Below are positions 1 through 9,145 of a DNA stretch of 64,000 nucleotides, in pieces. Each line of letters opens with the position of its first letter. The first letter of the stretch is position 1. The DNA is from Microvirga terrae (GTDB lineage: Bacteria > Pseudomonadota > Alphaproteobacteria > Rhizobiales > Beijerinckiaceae), in NCBI RefSeq assembly GCF_013307435.2, contig NZ_CP102845.1:1736001-1800000 (forward strand), given 5' to 3'. Both the position numbers and the translations under genes were made by a program. Below the pieces are notes generated by a model. That model had not been told where the DNA came from, ran no database searches, and saw nothing but the letters and a program-made list of their open reading frames with translations.

Positions 1-1805
1 CGTCCCCTACGCAGGATCGGCAGATCCTGGCGAAGCTGGATGAGTTTGCGGGTGAACTCGAGAAGCTCGATGCCGTCATCGTCGATTCCCTCCCAGTCGA
101 TCCAGGAAATCTCGTTGTCTTGGGCATAGGCGTTGTTGTTGCCATGCTGAGTCCGGGCGAACTCGTCGCCGGCGAGCAGCAGGGGCGTTCCCTGCGAGAA
201 GAGCAGGGTGGCGAGCATGTTGCGCATCTGGCGTAGCCGAAGCGTGCGGATCTTCGGGTCGTCCGTGGGACCCTCCGCGCCGTAGTTGAAGGACAGGTTG
301 TGATCGTGACCGTCCTTGTTGTCCTCGCCGTTCGCCTCGTTGTGCTTGTCGTTATAGGAGACGAGATCGTTCAGCGTGAAACCGTCATGGGCGGTGATGA
401 AATTGACGGAGGCCCACGGCCGGCGCCCGCGCTTGTTGAAGATGTCGGCCGATGCGGTGAGGCGGGAGGCCAGTTCCGGCAGCTTGCCTTCCTCCCCCTT
501 CCAGTAGGCCCGCACCGTATCGCGATAGCGATCGTTCCATTCGGCCCATCCGGGCGAGAAGCGGCCGACCTGATAGCCGCCCGGCCCACAATCCCAGGGT
601 TCCGCGATCAGTTTGACCTGGCTGAGCGCCGGATCCTGGCGGCAGGCGTCCAGGAAGCGTCCATCCTCGTCGAATCCGTGCGGCTCGCGGCCGAGAATGG
701 TCGCAAGATCGAAGCGGAAGCCATCGATCTGCACCTCCTGGGCCCAGTAGCGAAGGCTGTCCGTAACCATCTGGAGCACGCGCGAATGGCTGAGATTGAC
801 AGTGTTCCCGGTGCCGGTGTCATTGATGTAATAGCGCTTGTCCGGGGCCAGCCGGTAATAGGATGCGTTGTCGATCCCCTTGAAGGACAGGGTCGGCCCC
901 AGCTCGTTGCCCTCGGCCGTATGGTTGTAGACCACATCCAGGATGACCTCGATGCCGGCATCGTGGAGATGGCTCACCATCTCCTTCACCTCGTTCACGA
1001 AAGGAGTGGCGAGGTAGCGTGGCTGCGGGGCGAAGAAGCCGATGGAATTGTAGCCCCAGTAGTTCCGCAATCCCTTCTCGATGAGATAGCTGTCATCAAC
1101 GAAAGCGTGGATGGGAAGGAGCTCGACGGCCGTGACCCCGAGATTCCTGATGTATTCGATCACCTCGTGCTGCATGAGGCCCGAGAAGGTGCCGCGCAGC
1201 TCTCGGGGCACGGCCGGGTGCTGCATGGTGAAGCCGCGCAGATGAGTCTCGTAGATGATCGTGCGTTCCCACGGAGTCTGAGGCCGGCGCATGCGTCCCC
1301 ATGTGAAGGCCGATTCCACGACCCGACATTTCGGCATGAAGCGCGCGCTGTCCCGTTTGTCGAACGACAGATCGGCATCCGGCGAGCCGATGGTGTAGCC
1401 GAACAGGGCCGGGTTCCAGACCAGATCGCCGACGAGCTGCCGGGCGTAGGGATCGAGCAGGAGTTTGTTCGGGTTGAAGCGGTGACCCTCCTTCGGATCG
1501 TAGGGACCGTAAACCCGGTAGCCATAGGTCGTCCCCGGCCGCGCATCCGGCAGGTATCCATGCCAGACCTCGTCCGTATATTCCGGCAGCTCGATCCGCT
1601 CGAGCTCGTTGCGCCCCTCCAGGTCGAACAGGCAGAGTTCCACCTTCGTGGCATTGGCGGAGAAGATGGCGAAGTTGACGCCCAATCCGTCCCAAGTCGC
1701 CCCGAGCGGGTAGGGCAGTCCCTCCCGCACGCGGGAAGTACGCCTCACGTTCGGAGCGACGATCTGAGCAGCCGGGAGCTCACGGGTATCGACTTTGTCG
1801 TTCAT
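1..1805 (-). CDS. glgX: Glycogen debranching enzyme GlgX, 3' end outside window
   Basis: Isoamylase-type debranching enzyme that hydrolyses alpha-1,6 branches of phosphorylase-trimmed glycogen in the cytoplasm. About 601 residues are visible from ATG 1805, so roughly the last 100 of a usual ~700 lie beyond base 1. An N-terminal CBM48-like part (GATWDGLGVNFAIFSANA) precedes a GH13 barrel. Catalytic motifs are readable: LDVVYNHTAEG, GFRFDLATILG (nucleophile Asp), LIAEPWDCGPGGYQ (acid/base Glu) and NFITAHDGFTLNDLVSYNDK (third Asp). It starts 80 bp after glgB on the same strand, so it is the last visible gene of the treZ/malQ-treY/glgB/glgX run. The start is the first ATG before the conserved N-terminus; I see no strong ribosome site. 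The GlgX call is firm; the exact C-terminus cannot be seen. Confidence 0.93.
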   Translation of the reverse strand, partial: MNDKVDTRELPAAQIVAPNVRRTSRVREGLPYPLGATWDGLGVNFAIFSANATKVELCLFDLEGRNELERIELPEYTDEVWHGYLPDARPGTTYGYRVYGPYDPKEGHRFNPNKLLLDPYARQLVGDLVWNPALFGYTIGSPDADLSFDKRDSARFMPKCRVVESAFTWGRMRRPQTPWERTIIYETHLRGFTMQHPAVPRELRGTFSGLMQHEVIEYIRNLGVTAVELLPIHAFVDDSYLIEKGLRNYWGYNSIGFFAPQPRYLATPFVNEVKEMVSHLHDAGIEVILDVVYNHTAEGNELGPTLSFKGIDNASYYRLAPDKRYYINDTGTGNTVNLSHSRVLQMVTDSLRYWAQEVQIDGFRFDLATILGREPHGFDEDGRFLDACRQDPALSQVKLIAEPWDCGPGGYQVGRFSPGWAEWNDRYRDTVRAYWKGEEGKLPELASRLTASADIFNKRGRRPWASVNFITAHDGFTLNDLVSYNDKHNEANGEDNKDGHDHNLSFNYGAEGPTDDPKIRTLRLRQMRNMLATLLFSQGTPLLLAGDEFARTQHGNNNAYAQDNEISWIDWEGIDDDGIELLEFTRKLIQLRQDLPILRRG

Positions 1806-1885
1806 CTGGAATCTCGGGAACCAAGCGGAGCAAAACGTTCACTTCGTCAACGCACGAAGCTTGGGGAAGTCCCACGCAAGCGGGA

Positions 1886-4132
1886 CTATATGTTCGCGCC
1901 CGATCCATCCTGGTCGAGGACGAGAATGACCGTCGCGAGGGGCGGAATCGTGAGGGTCAGAGAGCAGGGCTGGCCATGGCTCGGCGTGCCCGCGGCCACG
2001 ACCCCGCCGAGATTGCCCACGTTGCCGCCGCCATACTGGGCGGCATCCGTGTTGACCGCTTCCCGATAGGAGCCCGGCAGCGGAACACCGATGCGATAAC
2101 CTTCCCGGGGAACGGGCGTGAAGTTGGACACGACGATGGCAAGCGACCTCTCGTCGTCGCCCCGGCGCGCCCACGCGATGACGCTGTTGTCGCGGTCATC
2201 GGCCACGAGCCACTCGAATCCCTTCGCGTCGCAATCGCGTTCATGCAAGGCGGGAATGGCACGATAGGCGCGGTTCAGGTCCCCAATGAGCGTCTGCATG
2301 CCCTTGTGGTAGGAGTCACCCAGGAGATGCCAGTCGAGGCTCTCGTCGTGGTTCCACTCCCGCTCCTGGGCGAACTCGCCTCCCATGAACAGAAGCTTCT
2401 TGCCGGGATGCCCCCACATGAAGCCGAAATAGGCTCGAAGATTGGCAAATTTCTGCCAGCGATCGCCCGGCATCTTGCTGATGAGCGAGCCCTTGCCATG
2501 GACGACTTCATCGTGGCTCAGCGGCAGGATGAAGTTCTCCGAGAAGGCGTAGAGCAGGCCGAAGGTGAGGTCATGATGATGGTATTGCCGGAAGACAGGA
2601 TCCTTGCTGATGTAGCGAAGGGTGTCGTGCATCCAGCCCATGTTCCATTTGAATCCAAAGCCGAGGCCTCCCGTGTAGGTCGGCTGCGAAACGCCCGGCC
2701 AGGCGGTGGACTCCTCCGCGATGGTGATCGCGCCCGGCGAGGTGGCGTAGGCAACCTCGTTCATCTTGCGGATGAAGTCGATGGCGCCGAGATTCTCGTT
2801 GCCGCCATAGCGGTTCGGGATCCACTCCCCGGGCTTGCGCGAATAGTCGAGGTAGAGCATCGACGCGACCGCATCGACCCGCAACCCGTCGAGGTGGTAG
2901 CGCTCCAGCCAGAAGCGGGCGTTGGCCACGAGGAAGCTCATCACCTCGCGGCGTTCGAAATTGTAGATGTAGGTGCCCCAATCCTGGTGAAATCCCAGTC
3001 GGGGATCGGCATGCTCGTAGAGATGCGTCCCGTCGAAATAGGACAATCCATGCGGATCATTCGGGAAATGCGCCGGCACCCAGTCGAGGATGACCCCAAT
3101 TCCGGCTGCGTGCGCCGCCTCGACGAACGCCGCGAAGTCCTCCGGCGTGCCGAAGCGGCTCGTGGGAGCATACAGTGAAATGGTCTGATAGCCCCATGAG
3201 CCGTCGAACGGATACTCGGTGATCGGCAGAAGCTCGATATGCGTGAAGCCGAGGTTCTTCACGTATGGGATCAGCCGCACGGCCAATTCGCGATAGGTGA
3301 GATAGCGATTGCCTTCCTCGGGAACGCGGGCCCAGGAGCCGAGATGACACTCGTAGATCGACATCGCGGCCTTGCGATGATTCTGCGCGGACCGCGAGGT
3401 CATCCACGCGCTGTCCTGCCAGTCGAATGCTGGTGTTCGTCTGAGAATGGAGGCCGTCGCAGGCGGGTGCTCCGCGGCAAACGCGATGGGATCGGCCTTG
3501 AGGGCGAGAAGGTTGCCGTGCAGTCCGATGATCTCGAACTTGTAGCGCTGATCCGGCCGCACGTCCGGAATGAACAATTCCCAGATTCCACCCTCATGGC
3601 GGCGGCGCATGAGGTGGCAGCGCCCATCCCAAGCGTTGAAATCACCTACGACGCTGACCCGGCGGGCATTGGGCGCCCAGACGGTGAAGAGGAAGCCGTG
3701 GATGCCACCGAGGTCGAGAAAATGAGCGCCGAGCTTCGTGTAGACGGCATCGCTTGTCGGATCGCCGATCCGTACGAGGTCGTCATGCGACAGGAAGGTT
3801 CCGAAGCTGTAGGGATCGTGTCGGATCTCGGTGTTGCCCTGCCTCTCGATCCGCAGCCGGTAGTCGGGCCGGTCGGTGGCGCTGAAGGAGGCAACGAGGA
3901 GACCATCCGGCGGCATCCGCTCCATGGTGCCGAGAACCGTCTGTCCGTCCCGGTCCACAACCGACACGACCTCGACATCCGGCACGATGGCACGGATCTC
4001 CCACCGGCCCGGAGAAACCTCGTGCGGACCGAGAACCGAGAATGGATCGCCCGAATTGACGATCTCGGCAACCGATGGCGGCTCGACCGGGCGCGTCGGA
4101 GCGCTCTGCGATCCACGGCGGTGCTGATCCAT
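1886..4132 (-). CDS. glgB: 1,4-alpha-glucan branching enzyme GlgB
   Basis: Transfers alpha-1,4 glucan segments to 6-hydroxyls to form glycogen branches. The protein is 748 residues, normal for GlgB with both N-terminal modules. GDPFSVLGPHEVSPG opens the N1 domain, CBM48 follows, then a GH13 barrel with GLRVDAVASMLYLDYSR (nucleophile Asp near 415), ITIAEESTAWPGV (Glu near 471) and LPLSHDEVVHGKGS (Asp near 539). I choose ATG 4132 because AGGGGA lies 8 nt upstream; the frame stays open upstream to 4189 without a better site. It is 168 bp downstream of malQ-treY and 80 bp upstream of glgX, on the same strand. The 168-bp gap could hold an internal promoter, but I recognised none. Confidence 0.95.
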   Translation of the reverse strand: MDQHRRGSQSAPTRPVEPPSVAEIVNSGDPFSVLGPHEVSPGRWEIRAIVPDVEVVSVVDRDGQTVLGTMERMPPDGLLVASFSATDRPDYRLRIERQGNTEIRHDPYSFGTFLSHDDLVRIGDPTSDAVYTKLGAHFLDLGGIHGFLFTVWAPNARRVSVVGDFNAWDGRCHLMRRRHEGGIWELFIPDVRPDQRYKFEIIGLHGNLLALKADPIAFAAEHPPATASILRRTPAFDWQDSAWMTSRSAQNHRKAAMSIYECHLGSWARVPEEGNRYLTYRELAVRLIPYVKNLGFTHIELLPITEYPFDGSWGYQTISLYAPTSRFGTPEDFAAFVEAAHAAGIGVILDWVPAHFPNDPHGLSYFDGTHLYEHADPRLGFHQDWGTYIYNFERREVMSFLVANARFWLERYHLDGLRVDAVASMLYLDYSRKPGEWIPNRYGGNENLGAIDFIRKMNEVAYATSPGAITIAEESTAWPGVSQPTYTGGLGFGFKWNMGWMHDTLRYISKDPVFRQYHHHDLTFGLLYAFSENFILPLSHDEVVHGKGSLISKMPGDRWQKFANLRAYFGFMWGHPGKKLLFMGGEFAQEREWNHDESLDWHLLGDSYHKGMQTLIGDLNRAYRAIPALHERDCDAKGFEWLVADDRDNSVIAWARRGDDERSLAIVVSNFTPVPREGYRIGVPLPGSYREAVNTDAAQYGGGNVGNLGGVVAAGTPSHGQPCSLTLTIPPLATVILVLDQDGSGANI

Positions 4133-4300
4133 TCGGCTGTTCCCCTTCATATGCTGTCCCGTGGGCGCCGACGAGCGGCATAGGCCCATGCAATCCGTTG
4201 AGAGATCTCATTATGGAGCAGGCCCAGGCTCGGACCAGAACCATCTGGGTCCTCTCATGGATGTTGCGGCAAACTTTGTTAATGCGGTGCGCCGTCCGCC

Positions 4301-7300
4301 TCACTCACGCTTTAGGACGACCAAGGGAAGGGGAGACATGAGCGACGCGATCTGCTGCCGATCACCGTCGATCACAATATCGTCTCCTGTGAGGATGTTG
4401 CGCCAGCGTCCGTGGGGCAAGGTAACGGTGGTGCCGCCCCAGGCGGAGGGATCGACGACCTGGCTGTCTCGGGGCATCAGCCGACCCCAAAGGCGAGGCA
4501 CGACAGCGGCCAGAGCCGTCTCGCCGTGCTGCCTTCCGAAGGCGATCAGGCGAGACGTCTGTTCGCCCTCGACCGACAGTGGCTGGTAGCTGCCCTCGGC
4601 ATAGAGTGTGGGAGATTCGGCACGATCGTGAAGCAGTCTCATCAGGACATGCTGCTTGATCCGCCCGTCCGGCCAGGTTTTCAGGAGCGTTGCCAAGGGC
4701 TCGTTCGAGGCGAGCGCCGCCATGCGGGCTTCGTAGTCCACCGGGCGGCGGTTGTCCGGATCGACGAGGGAGAGGTCCCAGAACTCGGTGCCCTGATAGA
4801 TGTCGGGTACGCCCGGCAGCGTCATCTTCAGGACGGTCCGCGACAGACCGTTCAGCATGCCGAGTAGGGCAAGGCGTCGGGCGAGAGGCTGAAAGCGACC
4901 CAGGATGGGAGTAGCGGGATCGAGGGCGACCTGCAGAAGCTTGCGGGCCGCGTCTTCATAGGCTTCGTTCGGGGCCACCCAACTCGTATGCCGCTTGGCC
5001 TCCCGGAGAGCTTTGGTGAGGTATTCATTCACACGCTCGTGAAACGCGGCAAGCTGCTGGCCGTCGAGCCTTTCCACAAGCTCCTGGGGCCAAGCGCCGA
5101 GCAGGGCCTGGAGCAGGATCACCTGGTCGTTGGCGTCGGGCGCGGCTACACCATCCATCTGCGACAGATGAGGGGCGGCAACCTCGCGCCAGAGTTCGAG
5201 CGCCTGCTCCCATTCCTCTGGCATTTCCGACAGGGCGAGAAGGCGCGCCCGCGCATCCTCGCCCCTTTTGGTGTCATGTGTCGCAGTGGCGATCATCGCA
5301 TGTGGCCAATTTCGGGCGCGGTCCGCATTCGCCTGATGGAAGGCGTCGGGGGACAGGCCGAAATGGCCCGGGTCCCCGCCGACTTCGTTGAGGGCGATCA
5401 AGCGTCCATAGCGGTAGAACAAGGTGTCTTCCAAGCTCTTGGCCATGACGGGACCAGTCAGCTGCTGGAACCGCTGCCGGAACCGGTGGATGTCGGCCGG
5501 GTCCGCTGCCGCCTCGCCGAGCAGCGCGGAGGCGACGAAGGCGTGGACGCTTCGATCGGCCAGGGTGCTTGATCGCTGAGCGGCCCGGACGGTCTCGCCG
5601 ATCAACTCCATATCCGCGACCTCAGGCTCCGCGTCGCCGAGATAGCTGCGGTAGACTGGGAAAGCGGCAATAATCTCGATCAGAGCGCGGCGGAGGGAGA
5701 AGGCCGTATAGTCCCGCGTGCGCCGGTCGGCATCGGCGATCGCCTTGATGTCTGAGACCAGAGCCTCCAACTCGCTAGCGAAGTTCTTCTCGGTGATCTC
5801 GACCTTCGCGACTTTCAGCAGTTCGTCATAGGAGCCCTGAAGTCCCGAGGCTTGACGATAGATGTGCTCGAACCGTTCGCCGGCCTCCGCATTCACCAGG
5901 ACGCCGTCGATCACGTTGAGCACGTCGTAGCCGGACGTTCCGGCGACCGGCCAGCGACGCAGCTCCTCGCCGGGCTCCAAGATCTTCTCGACCGCGACGT
6001 AGAAGCCCGGTCCCACCTTCTGCTGGAGGGCGCGGGTATAGCCCTCCGGATCGGCGAGACCGTCGATATGGTCGATTCGCAGACCGTGGACGAGGCCCTC
6101 ATTCACGAGACGGACGATGAGCTCGTGCGTCTTGTCGAAGATCTCCGGGATCTCGACCCGAATGCCCGCCAGGGTGTTAATGTCGAAGAAGCGGCGGTAG
6201 TTGATGTCGCTCGATGCCACCCGCCAGTAGGAGAGGCGATAGGCCTGTGCTTCGAGGAGTCGATGCAGGGTGTTGAAGCTCTCAGGCTGTCCAGGGACGC
6301 CGTTGACGGCTGCGACGGCGCTCTCGATGGCCTTCTTCAGTCGAGGGGAGGCGCCGACTGCCTGCGCAAGGTCGCGCTTCAGCTGTTCCCCCTCGTCCGG
6401 TAGGTCGTCTTGGCCACCGCGTGATGTGGGATTCTCCAGCGCCCTCAGGCGCTCGGTGATGCGACGCAACTCTATGGCTTCTGCTGGATCATCGAGGATG
6501 GCAAGCGCACGGTCGAGCACGACCGGGTATGTGGTCGGGCGGATCGGAAACCTGTGCTCCCAGTGCCAGACGCTCAAGGAGCCCTCCGCCGCGTCGAATT
6601 TCAGCTGGAGCTCGCCCTCCTCCAGGACTTCGCCGTAGAGCCCGCCCAGGGACGGGACAACGAGCTTGCCGTCGGCGCCGGGCCGCTCCCAGTCGATGTC
6701 GAAGGCTTGAGCGACCGGGGAGAGTTGGCCCCATTCCAGCACCGAGAGCCACCAGCCGTTGTCCTTCCCGCCCACGCCCATGTGGTTGGGCACGATGTCG
6801 AGGAGGAGCTTGAGACCGTGCTCCTTCAGGGCGTTCGAGAGGCGGCGGAAGCCGGCCTCGCCGCCGAGTTCCGGATTGATCGTCGAATGGTCGACGATGT
6901 CATATCCGTGGGTTGATCCTGGGGCCGCCGTCTGGATCGGCGACGAATAGACGTGGCTGATGCCGAGCTTCGCCAGATAGGGCACGATCTTCACCGCATC
7001 GTCGAAGGTGAAGTCCTTGTGGAACTGCAGCCGGTAGGTCGCTCTCGGCGGGGGCGAAGCGAGAGCGTTCCGGCGGGCGCGGACGTCCCGTCCTTCCTCG
7101 GCCAATGCGACGGCGAGCCTAGGCATCAGGCTGCCGGGCGCACCGATGGCCTCGATCGTGTTCGACAGGCGCCGGCGCCAGTTTGGGTGGCCCATATCCA
7201 TGCCCGGCATGTTGGGCTGATTCAGCTCGCCCGAAGCGTCCTCGATCTGCAGAGCCGTGAGGACGGACGACGTGCGGCCGAGATAGCGGACCGTTTCCTC

Positions 7301-9145
7301 GAGGGGCGGCATCTCCGGAATCTGCCGGCAGGGGAGAAGGCCTTCCCCTGCAAGAGCCTCGGTCAGGTGGCGCTTGTCGGCTGCCCGTCCGAGGCGCTCG
7401 TCGGCCGCCCGCGCGGGCTCGAAGATGCCCAGCGTCTGGCGCAGGTCGATATCGAGGCCCCGCCACCAGCCGGCGAAAGTCGGCAGGTCGTGGGTGGTCA
7501 GGACGGCCAGCGCCGAGCGGGGATAGTCACCCGGTGTATTGAAGGCCGCTCCCTCCCGTTCGAAGGGCAGCACCCGGTAGCTGAGGACGCCCGATTCCAT
7601 GATGGCGTCGGAGAAGCCTTCCGGGGCCGTACCCAGATCCTCGGCGATCACCAGGCATTGGGCGCGGTGGCTCTCCACGCGCAGAACCGCGAGCATCGCC
7701 TCGAACGGGTAATCCACATAGGCGCCCTGGGACGCGGGGGCTCCCGACGGGATGAGGAACAGCCGCTGCAGCTGGAACGCGTGGTCGATCCGGATCGCGC
7801 CCGCATGGCGCATATTGGCCGCGACGAGATCGCGGAAGGCGGCCAGCCCCTGCTCCTCCAGGGTAAGCGGGTTGAAGGGCGGCAGACCCCAGTCCTGGCC
7901 CTGCGGGCCGAGCGGATCCGGCGGCGCCCCTATGGAGAGTTTCGGGGCGTAACGCTCCGGCGCCGCCCAGATCTCGGATCCGCTACCATCGGCTCCCACG
8001 GCGAGATCCCGGTAAAGGCCGATGGGCAGGCCCGCCCCCCGGGCCCGCTCGGCCGCCTGCGCGAGCTGGAGGTCGGCAAGCCATTGCAGCCAGGCATGGA
8101 ACGCCACCCGATCCGGGTGGTCCAGGCGGAAGCGCCGGACTGCCACGGAATGAACCGAGCGGTACTCCTCCGGCCAGTCGCCGATCCAGAACCGCCCTTG
8201 ACTCTGGAAATGTTCGGACAGCGCCTCAAAGGTGGCGTGCGCCTCCAGTGCCTCGCCGCCCGTACGCCGGAAGGCCTCAAAGGCGGAATGGTCGCCTGAC
8301 GTCCGATGATGCGCCCACAGGGCCTCGAGCAGCGGACGCTTGACCGCCCAGACCTCGGCATAATCGATCAGCTGAGCGCGTCTAAGCTGGGCGAGCCGCT
8401 CCTGCAGGTCTGGACTTTCGAGGAGCTCCTGGGCGCCGCTCTCGACGAAGCCCTCCACGGCGGTCGGGTCGAGATAGAGAGATTCGAGGAAGAGGCGCGA
8501 GGACGGTGAATAGGGCGATATCTTGGAGCGATCCGAGGCGAAGAGCGCGTGAACGGGGCTCAAGCCGAGGAAAGCGCCGCCGAGGCGGCCGACATTCTGG
8601 GCCAGAAGCGCCACGTCGGCATAGTCGCCGATGCCGAAGTCCCGCTCAGAGCGCAGAGAATAGATCTGGGCGGCCGCGCCCCAGAGCCGGGTCTCTCCTT
8701 GGAGGGCCTCGGGCTCGAAGCATCGGGACGGGGCCGCGATGATCGTCGTCTCCTGGTCGCCGAGCCGGAACCGATGATAGCCCATCTGCAGGGTGGGAAG
8801 GTCGAGGGCGGTGTCGTTCCTCGCAAGGCGTCCTTCATGGACCGCTCCATCCTCCTCGATCAGGATCCAGGACATGGGACCGGGCGCGGCGCGGAAGGCG
8901 AGGGTCGAGGCCCTGTCCGCATCGACCGTGATGACGGCCGGGACCGGCCCATGCCTCAAACGCTCCAGCCGGGCCAGGCTCTCCTGTGCGCCCGCCTCGG
9001 ATGCAATGTCGAGGCCAAGAGCCGCCAGCAGCGTCCGCCGGGTCGACGGGCTGGTCTCGACGCTCTGGCCGAACGCGTCGGTGTAGTCTGGGGAGATACC
9101 GACAAGGGCGGCCATGCGCTCCACGAGAGCGTCCAGCTTGCTCAT
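4301..9145 (-). CDS. malQ-treY: Fused 4-alpha-glucanotransferase / malto-oligosyltrehalose synthase (MalQ-TreY)
   Basis: One 1614-residue frame joins two enzymes usually encoded separately. Residues 1 to about 690 are amylomaltase (MalQ), which moves maltodextrin segments between acceptors: IRIDHAFQLQRLF (nucleophile Asp near 453), VIAEDLGTAPEGF (Glu near 500), TTHDLPTFAGWWRG (Asp near 551). From about 705 to the end is TreY, which isomerises the reducing-end alpha-1,4 bond to trehalose-type alpha,alpha-1,1: YRLQFHKDFTFDDA at its start, GLRIDHIDGLADPEG (near 1023), VAVEKILEPGEELR (near 1050), ATATHDTKRGEDAR (near 1285). ATG 9145 overlaps the treZ stop by 4 nt, so the two are translationally coupled and TreZ can use the TreY product directly. 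No stop or frame change occurs at the junction, so the fusion is real in this sequence. Confidence 0.94.
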   Translation of the reverse strand: MSKLDALVERMAALVGISPDYTDAFGQSVETSPSTRRTLLAALGLDIASEAGAQESLARLERLRHGPVPAVITVDADRASTLAFRAAPGPMSWILIEEDGAVHEGRLARNDTALDLPTLQMGYHRFRLGDQETTIIAAPSRCFEPEALQGETRLWGAAAQIYSLRSERDFGIGDYADVALLAQNVGRLGGAFLGLSPVHALFASDRSKISPYSPSSRLFLESLYLDPTAVEGFVESGAQELLESPDLQERLAQLRRAQLIDYAEVWAVKRPLLEALWAHHRTSGDHSAFEAFRRTGGEALEAHATFEALSEHFQSQGRFWIGDWPEEYRSVHSVAVRRFRLDHPDRVAFHAWLQWLADLQLAQAAERARGAGLPIGLYRDLAVGADGSGSEIWAAPERYAPKLSIGAPPDPLGPQGQDWGLPPFNPLTLEEQGLAAFRDLVAANMRHAGAIRIDHAFQLQRLFLIPSGAPASQGAYVDYPFEAMLAVLRVESHRAQCLVIAEDLGTAPEGFSDAIMESGVLSYRVLPFEREGAAFNTPGDYPRSALAVLTTHDLPTFAGWWRGLDIDLRQTLGIFEPARAADERLGRAADKRHLTEALAGEGLLPCRQIPEMPPLEETVRYLGRTSSVLTALQIEDASGELNQPNMPGMDMGHPNWRRRLSNTIEAIGAPGSLMPRLAVALAEEGRDVRARRNALASPPPRATYRLQFHKDFTFDDAVKIVPYLAKLGISHVYSSPIQTAAPGSTHGYDIVDHSTINPELGGEAGFRRLSNALKEHGLKLLLDIVPNHMGVGGKDNGWWLSVLEWGQLSPVAQAFDIDWERPGADGKLVVPSLGGLYGEVLEEGELQLKFDAAEGSLSVWHWEHRFPIRPTTYPVVLDRALAILDDPAEAIELRRITERLRALENPTSRGGQDDLPDEGEQLKRDLAQAVGASPRLKKAIESAVAAVNGVPGQPESFNTLHRLLEAQAYRLSYWRVASSDINYRRFFDINTLAGIRVEIPEIFDKTHELIVRLVNEGLVHGLRIDHIDGLADPEGYTRALQQKVGPGFYVAVEKILEPGEELRRWPVAGTSGYDVLNVIDGVLVNAEAGERFEHIYRQASGLQGSYDELLKVAKVEITEKNFASELEALVSDIKAIADADRRTRDYTAFSLRRALIEIIAAFPVYRSYLGDAEPEVADMELIGETVRAAQRSSTLADRSVHAFVASALLGEAAADPADIHRFRQRFQQLTGPVMAKSLEDTLFYRYGRLIALNEVGGDPGHFGLSPDAFHQANADRARNWPHAMIATATHDTKRGEDARARLLALSEMPEEWEQALELWREVAAPHLSQMDGVAAPDANDQVILLQALLGAWPQELVERLDGQQLAAFHERVNEYLTKALREAKRHTSWVAPNEAYEDAARKLLQVALDPATPILGRFQPLARRLALLGMLNGLSRTVLKMTLPGVPDIYQGTEFWDLSLVDPDNRRPVDYEARMAALASNEPLATLLKTWPDGRIKQHVLMRLLHDRAESPTLYAEGSYQPLSVEGEQTSRLIAFGRQHGETALAAVVPRLWGRLMPRDSQVVDPSAWGGTTVTLPHGRWRNILTGDDIVIDGDRQQIASLMSPLPLVVLKRE

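Noticed and set aside
1806..1885. GGAAC and CGTT in the glgB-glgX gap
   Set aside because: They are on the wrong strand for glgX and only 14 nt apart.
300..2069. Long plus-strand open frame opposite glgX
   Set aside because: It has no recognisable domain, and its minus-strand partner has clear GH13 catalytic motifs in the correct order. High third-position GC makes antisense frames long.
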